A stretch of 64,000 bases of DNA from Pseudomonadales bacterium (GTDB taxonomy: Bacteria > Pseudomonadota > Gammaproteobacteria > Pseudomonadales > Pseudohongiellaceae). The position numbers and the translations under genes are program-made. The notes beneath the pieces are model-generated. The model made no database searches. It was not told the DNA's origin and saw only the letters and a list, made by a program, of their open reading frames with translations. The stretch covers positions 1,308,280 to 1,372,279 of the forward strand of contig WLWQ01000001.1 in NCBI GenBank assembly GCA_012103535.1. The letters are read 5' to 3'. This document shows positions 45,248 through 53,620 of this stretch, in pieces. Positions within the stretch are counted from its first letter, which is position 1, and every line of letters begins with the position of its first letter.

Positions 45248-47422
45248 ATGAAGTCAGTTATTCGCAAGCCTTATCTCGCAAGCTTAAGCCTGTTATTCGC
45301 AGCCTCGCTCTCTAGCCAGAGCATGGCGCAAATTGCAGAAGACGAAGCCACGGTGACTTATCCGGCCAGCTACTTTGCCGAATACGCACCGGTCAATGCC
45401 AAGGATATGCTCGATCGAATTCCAGGCGTTGGCTCAACTACAGGTGGCGGGCCCAGCAGTATCGGCGGATTTCGTGGTGGCGGTGGTGGTGGCGGCGGCC
45501 GTGGTTTTGGCAGCGGAAGCGGTTCCAGCGAAGTTCTTATCAATGGCAAGCGAACTGCTGGAAAAAATAATCAGACCAGTGGCGTGTTAAGCAGAATTAC
45601 TTCCGATCAGGTGGACTATATTCAAATCATTCGCGGAACTTCAGGTGAACTGGACGTGCGTGGCAGTGGCCAGGTAATAAACGTCGTGTTGTTTGAGGAG
45701 CTTTCAAACTCCAGCCTGTCTTATCAAATTAATGCCGATCGAAGTCGGGATAGTGAGCTCTCGCCGGGTGCCAACCTGTCTTATTCGAATCAAATCGGCG
45801 GTCTCGATTTCGTACTCAGCGCGGTTGCAGAACCGAGATACAGTCACAGCGAAAGTGTAGAAGACAGTATCCTCGCTGATTTTTCACCGAATGAACGAGT
45901 GCTTGAAGACAGCATCTCCGAACAAACGAGTTACGACCTTACCGCGAATCTCGGATATGAATTTAGTGATCGCTCCAGTGCGCGCTTCAATGCACTCTGG
46001 TCGCAGAATGATGATCCAGCCGAATCCACGCGCAGCACTACGGATTTAACAGTTTCGCCCAATCTGTTTGAATTGCAACGCAACGATATTCCCGGCGAGC
46101 AAGACAATTGGGAAATCGGTGGCGACTATGAGACATTCTTGAACAATGGGGATCGCTTCAAGGTTTTATTTGTGCTGAACCAGAATAACCGTGATCGGAC
46201 TAGAGAACGTTTCGATGTCTTTCCAGATGGTTCAGAAGAAAAAAATCTTTTTCTCAAAAATGGCAGTGTTACCGAGGAAGAAATAATTCGAAGTTCTTAT
46301 ACCCGCGATATATTCGATGGGCAGGACATTGAATTCGGTATTGAACGGGCTGTTACTACACTTGACTCCAATCTTGCTCTCGGTGTGCTGGATCCAACTG
46401 GCACAACTTCGCCAGACTTCGGAGGACTGGTTCCTGTCCCGGTAGACAACGCCAATTCCACTGTTGAAGAAGTTCGGTATGAACCTTTCGTCATCCACAA
46501 CTGGATCCTTAATGATCGCATGTCACTGGAGAGCACTCTGCTGTATGAGCAATCAGAAATTACCCAATCTGGAGATGTATCCAATCAGCGTGACTTTGAT
46601 TTTATAAAACCAAAGGTTGATTTTCGTTATGACCTGACGCCAAGCATTCAGCTTAGAGGCTCAATAGAAAAAGTTGTTGAACAACTTCGATTTAGTGATT
46701 TCGTTGCTGACACAGATAACAACGACGAAGATTCCAATGTCGCCGCAGGTAATTCGGAAATACGTCAGGAGTGGTACTGGAACTACAATTTCAACGCGGA
46801 GTATCGACTGCCGAACGATGCGGGTGTTATTGATGGCCAAATTTTTTACCACGATCATCGCGACAAGATAGAGCGCCTCGACGTCACCGTAACTGAAGAC
46901 ATGCTGCTCTCGGCTAACGGTAATATTGGTGATGGCCATATGTACGGAATTCGATTAAATGGCAGCGTTAGAATGAACATGATAAACATACCAAATTTGC
47001 TCGTGTCAGCTCGAATAACTGCGCAAGATTCAAAGATTACGGATCCCTTTACCGGTGAAGATCGCCGCATGCTCCATCATGGTCGTGGCAGTGCGAGCCT
47101 CAGTTTTCGACACGATATCCCTAGCTATAGCCTGAACTGGGGTGCGAGCGTAAGAGAAAATTTTGATGGCAATACCAAGATCTATGATATTGATGACGTC
47201 CTTGACTTATATGGCGAACCAAGTTTGTCGCTCTTTGCCGAGTGGATAAGCCCTGGCGGTACTAGCTGGCGCTGGGACGCGCGGGATGTTGGTAATCCGG
47301 AACGCTGCAGCAATAGAACCCGGTTTGTCGGTCGACTCTCGGCCGGTATTCTCGAAGAAATTGAACGGCGCTGCAGTATGCGAGGCTTAGTGATGTCCTT
47401 AAAAATTACCGGGACGTTTTAA
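45248..47422 (+). CDS. TonB-dependent receptor with glycine-rich plug insert
   Basis: A 724-residue outer-membrane receptor. The signal peptide is about 1-27 (ending SMAQ). The plug begins PVNAKDMLDRIPGVGS and is interrupted near residues 74-98 by an unusual run of glycines with an RGFGSGSGS tail, before SEVLINGKRTAGK and the ITSDQVDYIQIIRG block. The barrel follows to the terminal MSLKITGTF. A Cys pair in NPERCSNRTRF and IERRCSMRG near the end may be disulfide-bonded. The ligand is unknown. No transporter or regulator is adjacent. Confidence 0.82.
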   Translation: MKSVIRKPYLASLSLLFAASLSSQSMAQIAEDEATVTYPASYFAEYAPVNAKDMLDRIPGVGSTTGGGPSSIGGFRGGGGGGGGRGFGSGSGSSEVLINGKRTAGKNNQTSGVLSRITSDQVDYIQIIRGTSGELDVRGSGQVINVVLFEELSNSSLSYQINADRSRDSELSPGANLSYSNQIGGLDFVLSAVAEPRYSHSESVEDSILADFSPNERVLEDSISEQTSYDLTANLGYEFSDRSSARFNALWSQNDDPAESTRSTTDLTVSPNLFELQRNDIPGEQDNWEIGGDYETFLNNGDRFKVLFVLNQNNRDRTRERFDVFPDGSEEKNLFLKNGSVTEEEIIRSSYTRDIFDGQDIEFGIERAVTTLDSNLALGVLDPTGTTSPDFGGLVPVPVDNANSTVEEVRYEPFVIHNWILNDRMSLESTLLYEQSEITQSGDVSNQRDFDFIKPKVDFRYDLTPSIQLRGSIEKVVEQLRFSDFVADTDNNDEDSNVAAGNSEIRQEWYWNYNFNAEYRLPNDAGVIDGQIFYHDHRDKIERLDVTVTEDMLLSANGNIGDGHMYGIRLNGSVRMNMINIPNLLVSARITAQDSKITDPFTGEDRRMLHHGRGSASLSFRHDIPSYSLNWGASVRENFDGNTKIYDIDDVLDLYGEPSLSLFAEWISPGGTSWRWDARDVGNPERCSNRTRFVGRLSAGILEEIERRCSMRGLVMSLKITGTF

Positions 47423-47639
47423 CTGTTCTGAGATTGTAATTCTAAAATCAAAATTTAAAAGTATCTTCATATTCTGATTTACTTGCCATTTTCTCTGATT
47501 GAATTTTTTTTAATAGCAAATCCGTCTAATCTTCTTCACATCGCTCACTTTCTTTTTTACAACTTCTGACTTGCAGAGCTCGCGACCTGTTCTAAACTTT
47601 AAGTTAGGAAAGAATTCCTGTGGAAATTGAGATACTTAC

Positions 47640-48599
47640 ATGCAAGAACCAGCCATACCTGAAAACGAAGAATCCAGGCTAAAAGCACTTCGCGAACTCA
47701 ATGTTTTGGATACAGATTTCGAAAACCGCTTCGACCGCTTGACGCGCATGGCAGCACGGCTATTTGATGTGCCCATTGCCCTGGTGAGCCTGGTCGATTC
47801 TGACCGGCAATGGTTCAAATCCAAATTTGGTCTAGAAGCCAGAGAAACTCCGCGAGACATTTCTTTCTGCGGTCATACCATAATCGATAAAGAAGTACTT
47901 ATTGTAAATAACGCCAATGAAGACGCACGTTTTGCTGACAATCCGTTAGTTACAGCAGATCCAAATATTCGTTTTTACGCCGGCTGCCCTATCCAGATGA
48001 ACGCCGACAATCGAATCGGAACCTTGTGTATTATCGACAATCAACCACGGGAATTTCCTGCCGAAGATGTGCAGATTCTCAAAGACCTGGCTTACATGGT
48101 GGAACAAGAGTTAACCGCCTTAAAGATTTCCACTGAGGATGAATTAACTCAGCTTTCTAATCGTCGTGGCTTTATGATGCTGGCGCAGCACGCTTTTAAA
48201 ATGAGTGTAAGACAAACTACTCCTCTCACTCTGGTATTTTTCGACTTGGATGATTTTAAATTAATCAATGATAACTTCGGACATGATCAAGGTGATCGTG
48301 CTTTGACCTTGTTCGCCGAGCAATTACAGAATCGCTTTCGAGCATCTGACATCTTTGCTCGCATTGGCGGTGATGAATTTATCGTACTGTTAAACAACAC
48401 GACAGTCATTGAAGCGGAGAAAATCATTTTCGACTTTAAAATATCCCTGGACAAAGTCGTCTCTGAAATGGACATTGATTATTCGGTGAATTTTTCTAGC
48501 GGCACTATTCAATACAATGCAAAGCAGCACAACACTCTTGAAGACATGATAAAGGAAGGCGACGAATTGATGTATCAATCGAAACGCGAGAAGCACTGA
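47640..48599 (+). CDS. GAF-GGDEF diguanylate cyclase
   Basis: A 319-residue soluble cyclase producing c-di-GMP. The GAF domain is about 20-160 (ARLFDVPIALVSLVDSDRQWFKS, FYAGCPIQ, IGTLCIID). The GGDEF domain is about 165-319 (DELTQLSNRRGFM, ARIGGDEFIVLL). The I-site RxxD (RASD) is five residues before GGDEF, so product inhibition is expected. No signal peptide; the protein is cytoplasmic, so the GAF may sense a small molecule or the redox state. Single gene between a TonB receptor and a DUF2147 gene. Confidence 0.95.
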   Translation: MQEPAIPENEESRLKALRELNVLDTDFENRFDRLTRMAARLFDVPIALVSLVDSDRQWFKSKFGLEARETPRDISFCGHTIIDKEVLIVNNANEDARFADNPLVTADPNIRFYAGCPIQMNADNRIGTLCIIDNQPREFPAEDVQILKDLAYMVEQELTALKISTEDELTQLSNRRGFMMLAQHAFKMSVRQTTPLTLVFFDLDDFKLINDNFGHDQGDRALTLFAEQLQNRFRASDIFARIGGDEFIVLLNNTTVIEAEKIIFDFKISLDKVVSEMDIDYSVNFSSGTIQYNAKQHNTLEDMIKEGDELMYQSKREKH

Positions 48600-48691
48600 T
48601 TAATTTTGCTAAAGCCTTACTAATAGCAAATAGAATAGATGCTTGAGCAAACGTTGGGTCAATTGAACAAAAGTTATTCCATTCTTCTCTT

Positions 48692-49120
48692 TTAGTTTTC
48701 TGCTCTATGCCATTGTTGAGTTCGACCTAGTGCAGCGAAGCCGATATAACCAAGAACTTCAAGCTGGCCATTCTCGTTAAGGTACAACCTTGATTTGTAA
48801 GTCCGTCCGCTTTTAGGATCAAGAATATACCCGCCCTCCCAAACACCGTTGGATTCCTTTAACCCCCAAACGATAGTTAAACCAATGACAGGTTTGTTTT
48901 CATTTTCCCCTGAGCATTTTTCGCATTTTGGGTTGGGTTCTTCAGGATCGATCAAGTCGATTATTTTTCCCTGCACTTCATTGTCAACTTCAATAATCTC
49001 CACTAATGCTTCCACCTTGCCTGACTCGTCGTCTACAGATAACCAGCGACCAACTGGAGACTCTGCCAGCGTGAGCGAACAAATTGAGAGTAGCATCAGC
49101 AATGTGAATGAGAAGCGCAT
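48692..49120 (-). CDS. Secreted DUF2147 protein
   Basis: A 142-residue protein with a signal peptide about 1-18 (ending TLAES). The family pattern is plain: GRWLSVDDESGKVEALVEI, GKIIDLIDPEEPNP, CEKCSGENENKPVIGLTIVWG, WEGGYILDPKSGRTYKSRL and LEVLGYIGFAALGRTQQWHR. DUF2147 proteins are small beta-barrel proteins of the envelope with no known activity. A CEKC motif gives it an unusual thiol or metal pair. Divergent from the amidase at 49277. Confidence 0.88.
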   Translation of the reverse strand: MRFSFTLLMLLSICSLTLAESPVGRWLSVDDESGKVEALVEIIEVDNEVQGKIIDLIDPEEPNPKCEKCSGENENKPVIGLTIVWGLKESNGVWEGGYILDPKSGRTYKSRLYLNENGQLEVLGYIGFAALGRTQQWHRAEN

Positions 49121-49276
49121 GAGTTAATTGTAGTGGAGTTTAAGGGATGGACCAGGTATTTTCGATCATCAATTTTTAAAGGAGTATGATCCCTTCTTGC
49201 TTACTTTTCTTTGATTTTCAAAAGTTAACTGAGTACATTCATAACCAGCTGGCCACAATCGTATTGGAGAACCAGG

Positions 49277-50767
49277 ATGATAACGCGGCGTAAATTCTTG
49301 CAGGACTCGATAAGAAGTTCGATTGGATTAAGTGGGTTATTGTTACTGCCCGCAAGATTACTGGCGAGTGAAATGCCCGCTGATATTACTGAGCTTTCTG
49401 CCAGCGATCTCTCTACTGCCATTCGGCAAAAAGACATAAGCTGTGCAGAGGTAATGCGGGCCTATCTGGATCGCATCCATCGCTACAATCCTGTTTACAA
49501 CGCGATCGTTAGCATGCTTGACGATGATGAATTATTGAATCAGGCAACCGTTGCCGATGACGAACTTGCCCGCGGCGAATACCGCGGCTGGATGCATGGC
49601 ATGCCTCATGCGATTAAAGATGTGCGGGGCGCAGCGGGATTAACCTTCACCAGCGGCTCTCCTCTGTATGCTGATCGAATTGCCGACGTGGATCATCCTT
49701 TGGCCGCTGCCATTCGAGGGGCTGGTGCAATTTTCATCGGCAAGACCAATGTGCCCGAATTCGGGCTTGGCTCTCAATCCTATAATCCGGTTTTTGGTGC
49801 CACCGGTAGCGCCTGGAATCCGGCCTTAACATCGGGTGGCAGTAGCGGTGGTGCTGCCTCCGGCCTAGGTACGCATATGCTGCCAAGCGCCGACGGCAGT
49901 GACACCATGGGATCATTGCGCAACCCCGGTGCCTTTAATGGTGTAATCGGTTTTCGACCCAGTATTGGCGTAACTGCAGAGCAACAGCCAGGAGAACGAA
50001 GCATCTCTACCACCGGGCCAATGGGAAGAAACACTGCCGATACGATTCAACTCTTGAAAACACTTGCTGTAAAACCCGTAGCAGAAAATTATAGCCCAAT
50101 GGATTTATCCGAAGTTCGCATCGGCTGGATGGGAAATCTGGATGGCTATCTCTCAATGGAGTCAGGTGTCACTGATATTTGTGAAGAAAGTCTGAACTCA
50201 CTAAGTGCAGCTGCGGTAAAAGTCGATGCGGTGAAACCCCAATTCAACCTATCCGATCTGTGGTTGGCCTGGACCACAATTCGTCATTCCGGCAGGACTG
50301 GATATCATGATCTCTATAATGATCCCGAAGCCCGGGCATTATTAAAGCCTGAGTTAAAATGGGAGATCGAGCAATCCTTTATGCTTACCGATGGCGACCG
50401 CAGAGTAGCAAACCGCATTCGCAGCGATTGGTATCGAGAACTCGATCTATTGTTTGATGAATATGATTTCCTCGCCATTCCTTCCGCTCAAGTCTTTCCT
50501 TATCCGAAAGAAAATCATTGGCCGCAAGAAATAGCAGGACGCCGGATGGATACTTACCACCGGTGGATGGAGGTCGTTATTCTTGCCAGCATGGGCGGTA
50601 TTCCGGTCATTAACTTACCTGTTGGCACCGATGCATTGGGTCGGCCGATGGGTATGCAGATCATGGGCAGGTTTGGTGATGACAAACGAGTATTGGAATT
50701 CGCCCTGGCTTACGAACAAGTCACAGACTATGTGCAACGTCGGCCTCAACTTGTCGACGCGAACTGA
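49277..50767 (+). CDS. Exported amidase-signature hydrolase (copy 2)
   Basis: A 496-residue amidase. The N-terminus ITRRKFLQDSIRSS has a twin-arginine-like signal. The catalytic Lys is in PHAIKDVRG, and the Ser-Ser pair in SGGSSGGAASG. SMGGIPVINLPVG is present near the C-terminus. It is divergent in sequence from the amidase at 28519, so not a recent duplicate. Substrate unknown. It precedes a 325-base gap with an FNR box and the second TonB-like gene. Confidence 0.88.
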   Translation: MITRRKFLQDSIRSSIGLSGLLLLPARLLASEMPADITELSASDLSTAIRQKDISCAEVMRAYLDRIHRYNPVYNAIVSMLDDDELLNQATVADDELARGEYRGWMHGMPHAIKDVRGAAGLTFTSGSPLYADRIADVDHPLAAAIRGAGAIFIGKTNVPEFGLGSQSYNPVFGATGSAWNPALTSGGSSGGAASGLGTHMLPSADGSDTMGSLRNPGAFNGVIGFRPSIGVTAEQQPGERSISTTGPMGRNTADTIQLLKTLAVKPVAENYSPMDLSEVRIGWMGNLDGYLSMESGVTDICEESLNSLSAAAVKVDAVKPQFNLSDLWLAWTTIRHSGRTGYHDLYNDPEARALLKPELKWEIEQSFMLTDGDRRVANRIRSDWYRELDLLFDEYDFLAIPSAQVFPYPKENHWPQEIAGRRMDTYHRWMEVVILASMGGIPVINLPVGTDALGRPMGMQIMGRFGDDKRVLEFALAYEQVTDYVQRRPQLVDAN

Positions 50768-51092
50768 TAATTAGAGAAAAGAACTATTTTTCTTATCTAG
50801 CTAATTTAGATCCTCTTATTTTAAATTCTGACGCGACTACTTTATCTATCCCTCGCTTGCGTCAAAACGCCTTTACTCACTCGGTTCACCGACCCCTAAA
50901 CCTTTGATTGATATCAATTTTGATCTCTCCAGCTTGTGTTTTCATGGTACTGGTGAAAATAGGAAAAAGTAGTGATTAGGCCAATGGTGGTCTTTCAGGT
51001 GATTGCTACAGAGAGTGCACGGGGGTTAACAAACTTTGAGCCACGCAGAGGTACAACTGGACGAATCCCATCAGTTTGCTGAATCCTTGGTG
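50768..51092. other. Gap before the second TonB-like gene
   Basis: A 325-base gap. It contains a weak hairpin right after the amidase (GAAAA near 50777 paired with TTTTTC) and the FNR-like box at 50904-50917. GGGGGTT at 51021-51027 precedes a TTG at 51036 that could be an alternative start for the next gene. No other gene seen. Confidence 0.55.
50904..50917. promoter_or_regulatory. Perfect FNR/Anr-type box
   Basis: TTGATTGATATCAA is the full consensus TTGAT-N4-ATCAA. It is 176 bases before the ATG of the TonB-like gene. An oxygen-responsive regulator of the FNR/Anr family would be the expected binder. Confidence 0.6.
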
Positions 51093-51731
51093 ATGAGAAA
51101 ATCATTTTGGGTAGCCGTACGGATTTTCGGGTTTTTCTTGGCGCCTGTTCTAGCTTCTGGGATGACTCTCGGACTGTTCTATTTCATGCACACCTTAATC
51201 ATAAGTGGCGAAAAATTAAATAACACGGTTTCGGTTGTCAGGATTGTCGATGCGACCATGCCAGAAGTTGAGATGGTGGTAATCGAAGAAATTGATAAAC
51301 CAGAACCAATAGTCGAACTAAGCGAGAAACAACCAGAACTCGAGAACAAGAAAATCAGTCTGGATGCAGGACCTTCACTAAACATTGAACGAGCAGTGGT
51401 TGAAGTAGATACCGGATTGGAGTTATCCATCGCTACTGTTTCTTCGACTGACGGCGATTACCTACCGTTAGTTGCAATCCCGGCCGAATACCCAGTGCGT
51501 GCCCGCCAAAATGACATCGAGGGTTGGTGCATAGTGAGCTTCACGGTCGATAGCAAAGGTACGGTGGTCGAGGATACTATCGAGGTTGTAGACGCCGAGC
51601 CGCCGGATATTTTCAATCGAGCATCGGTGCGTGCCGCCGCACGCTTCCGCTTCCAACCCCGAGTTAAAGACGGAGTGGGGGTTGAAGTGCCAGGTGTGCA
51701 GTACCTGTTTCGATTTGAGTTTGAAGATTAA
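51093..51731 (+). CDS. TonB-like energy transducer, short spacer (copy 2)
   Basis: A 212-residue paralog of the protein at 21586: TM helix at 5-32, a short linker with DKPEPIVELSEKQPELENKK, and a TonB fold (IEGWCIVSFTVD, VVEDTIEVVDAEPPDIF). ATG 51093 is chosen because it aligns with the start of copy 1; TTG at 51036 would add 19 residues and has GGGGGTT in front. No exbB/exbD nearby. The FNR box upstream suggests use under low oxygen. Which receptor it serves is unknown: the two receptors in the window are candidates. Confidence 0.82.
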   Translation: MRKSFWVAVRIFGFFLAPVLASGMTLGLFYFMHTLIISGEKLNNTVSVVRIVDATMPEVEMVVIEEIDKPEPIVELSEKQPELENKKISLDAGPSLNIERAVVEVDTGLELSIATVSSTDGDYLPLVAIPAEYPVRARQNDIEGWCIVSFTVDSKGTVVEDTIEVVDAEPPDIFNRASVRAAARFRFQPRVKDGVGVEVPGVQYLFRFEFED

Positions 51732-51767
51732 AGAAGACGAAAGAAAGAGTTCCCTCCGTCCTCTTTA
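51729..51767. terminator. Convergent inverted repeat, terminator-like
   Basis: TAAAGAAGACG (51729-51739) pairs with CGTCCTCTTTA (51757-51767) at 10 of 11 positions, followed by GTGTTTCTTTTA. It lies between the TonB-like gene (plus) and the quinoprotein (minus). A related GAAGACGGA/TCCGTCCTTC pair lies after the soxC-like gene (24051-24102). Confidence 0.6.
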
Positions 51768-51776
51768 GTGTTTCTT

Positions 51777-53453
51777 TTATTGTGCCGGTTTGAAGGCGAG
51801 CAATACGTTGCCTGGCACCTGGCTGAACTGACCGTAGCCAGATCCTACGAATACCATACCGGATCCGGCGGCAATAGAATGGCTGTCGATTGAACCGCCA
51901 TAACCTTCAACGCCGTTGACGGTTTCGTAATCTCTCACCGTGTCGTATTCGAACAGCAATTCGCCGGAATCGGAATTGAAGACAAACAGGCGTCCGTCGA
52001 GCGCGCCGGTGATGACGGCCCCGTCAACTGACAATGGCGCAGTAGAAAATCCGTAAAGTCCCTCGCAACGTCTGAGTCTCTCGCTGCGTTCATCATTACA
52101 TTTTGGCTGAACTTGGTAGAACCAACTTGGTTCGCCAGTGCCAACAAAATAGGTGTAAATGCCAGGTACGCTGTTTGCGCCCATGCCGCCGGGATCGTTA
52201 ATCGTTAAAAACGCGCGCTCGGAATCTACGGCAATTCCCCAATGGTTGCCGCCTAACGCCGTGCCCTCACCTACCCGTTGGTTCATAATGAGTTGACCTG
52301 AGACTGGGTCCAACGCCCAGATGTCGCCGGATTTCTGACCGGCAATTAGTAATTCGCGATCGCCTGTGTCTACTAAAACTGCTGGACCGCCAAAATCGTA
52401 ATCGACAGAGTTTGAGTCATCGAGAATGATGCAGTTTGGTCCGCCGGCGCTGCAGCCGAAATTCCACATGTCATTCGCCAGTGCCTGGAAGACCCATTTT
52501 TCTTCGCCAGTTTCTAAATCCAATGCGATGATCGCATCACTGGTATTAGTGGTTGGATGGGAAGTGTTTTCACCGGTGGTGACATAAATCTGACTTCGCT
52601 CGGCATCTATTGTTGGTGTAGTCCATATAGGTGCACCGGAAGGACCGCGCTGCTTAACTCTAGTGGCACTTTCCTGGCCGGTGTATTCAGCCGCTGGCAT
52701 GGTGTGATATTCCCAGAGTTTTTCTCCGGTGCGCACATTTAACGCGGTAACCGCACCATGGTTTTCGCAGCACTCATAATTTGGATTGCCACCGGTAATC
52801 ACCCCGGAACCCGATACCGGCACGATAACTCTGTCTTCATGAAAAACCGGCGTTCCGGTAAGCATGCCTTGATTGTTATCTGCCTGACCACTGGCCACCC
52901 AGATTGCCTCACCATTCTCAGCATTAATCGCATGAATCATTCCCGGCATATCGCTAAACACCAGCATGCCCTGCCCGTCGATTACACTGTAGGCCATTGA
53001 AGAGCGCAGACGAGTACCCGGTTCGTAAACCCACTTGGCACAACCGCTATTGGTATCCAGCGCAAACACTCTGCCCGAATCAGTAGCAGAATAAAAAATG
53101 GTATCGCCAATGATCACTGGCGCGGCTCGCAGACCGGAAGTTGCGGGAAAAGCGATTGCCCAGGCTAACTCCAGATTTGAAAAGTCGGCCGTGGTGAGTC
53201 CTGCTTGTGCGGCATCGAGGTGACGCGGATTATTACCATCGGAATCGGTGTAGGTGAACGAAACAGTCTGACTCAGGTCTACCGACCTGTTATCTGCCGC
53301 GCACATGGACGCTGTGATCCATTCTTCTATCTCGTCGCCAGCGGATTGTTGCTGAGCCGAGACTGGCGAAACAGTTGCCAGACTTACGCTTAGCAGTGAG
53401 GCCAAGCATAGATAAGATTTAAAATTTGACTGAAGACGAGAGTAATACAACAT
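51777..53453 (-). CDS. PVA dehydrogenase-like PQQ quinoprotein without heme
   Basis: A 558-residue exported quinoprotein. ATG 53453 opens the signal peptide (about 1-34, ending SPVSAQ). The propeller has W-motifs such as VFALDTNSGCAKWVYE. YECCENHGA gives the vicinal Cys pair and SVDYDFGGPAVLV the active-site Asp351/Asp353. It is close to the fused enzyme at 5132 but has no CxxCH, so it needs a separate cytochrome. It lies 168 bases downstream of the GMC oxidoreductase, on the same strand. Candidate substrates include secondary alcohols or a polymer (inference). Confidence 0.85.
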   Translation of the reverse strand: MLYYSRLQSNFKSYLCLASLLSVSLATVSPVSAQQQSAGDEIEEWITASMCAADNRSVDLSQTVSFTYTDSDGNNPRHLDAAQAGLTTADFSNLELAWAIAFPATSGLRAAPVIIGDTIFYSATDSGRVFALDTNSGCAKWVYEPGTRLRSSMAYSVIDGQGMLVFSDMPGMIHAINAENGEAIWVASGQADNNQGMLTGTPVFHEDRVIVPVSGSGVITGGNPNYECCENHGAVTALNVRTGEKLWEYHTMPAAEYTGQESATRVKQRGPSGAPIWTTPTIDAERSQIYVTTGENTSHPTTNTSDAIIALDLETGEEKWVFQALANDMWNFGCSAGGPNCIILDDSNSVDYDFGGPAVLVDTGDRELLIAGQKSGDIWALDPVSGQLIMNQRVGEGTALGGNHWGIAVDSERAFLTINDPGGMGANSVPGIYTYFVGTGEPSWFYQVQPKCNDERSERLRRCEGLYGFSTAPLSVDGAVITGALDGRLFVFNSDSGELLFEYDTVRDYETVNGVEGYGGSIDSHSIAAGSGMVFVGSGYGQFSQVPGNVLLAFKPAQ

Positions 53454-53620
53454 AAAAAGTCCTGTTCGCTGAAAATTGGATCGAGGTGCCGATTCATCTG
53501 TTAATCGAAACCCGCGATAAAATACAAGAATTGGCGCTTGCAATACAGCTTAAAGCGGCGACCCGCCACTTTTTTAAAGATTAAATCGTTGTTGCCTGGC
53601 CCTTTATAGCCCGATTCAAC

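Noticed and set aside
49142..49195. Inverted AAGGGAT/ATCCCTT pair before the amidase
   Set aside because: Arms are only seven bases with a 40-base interior, so it may be chance; not listed as a repeat copy.
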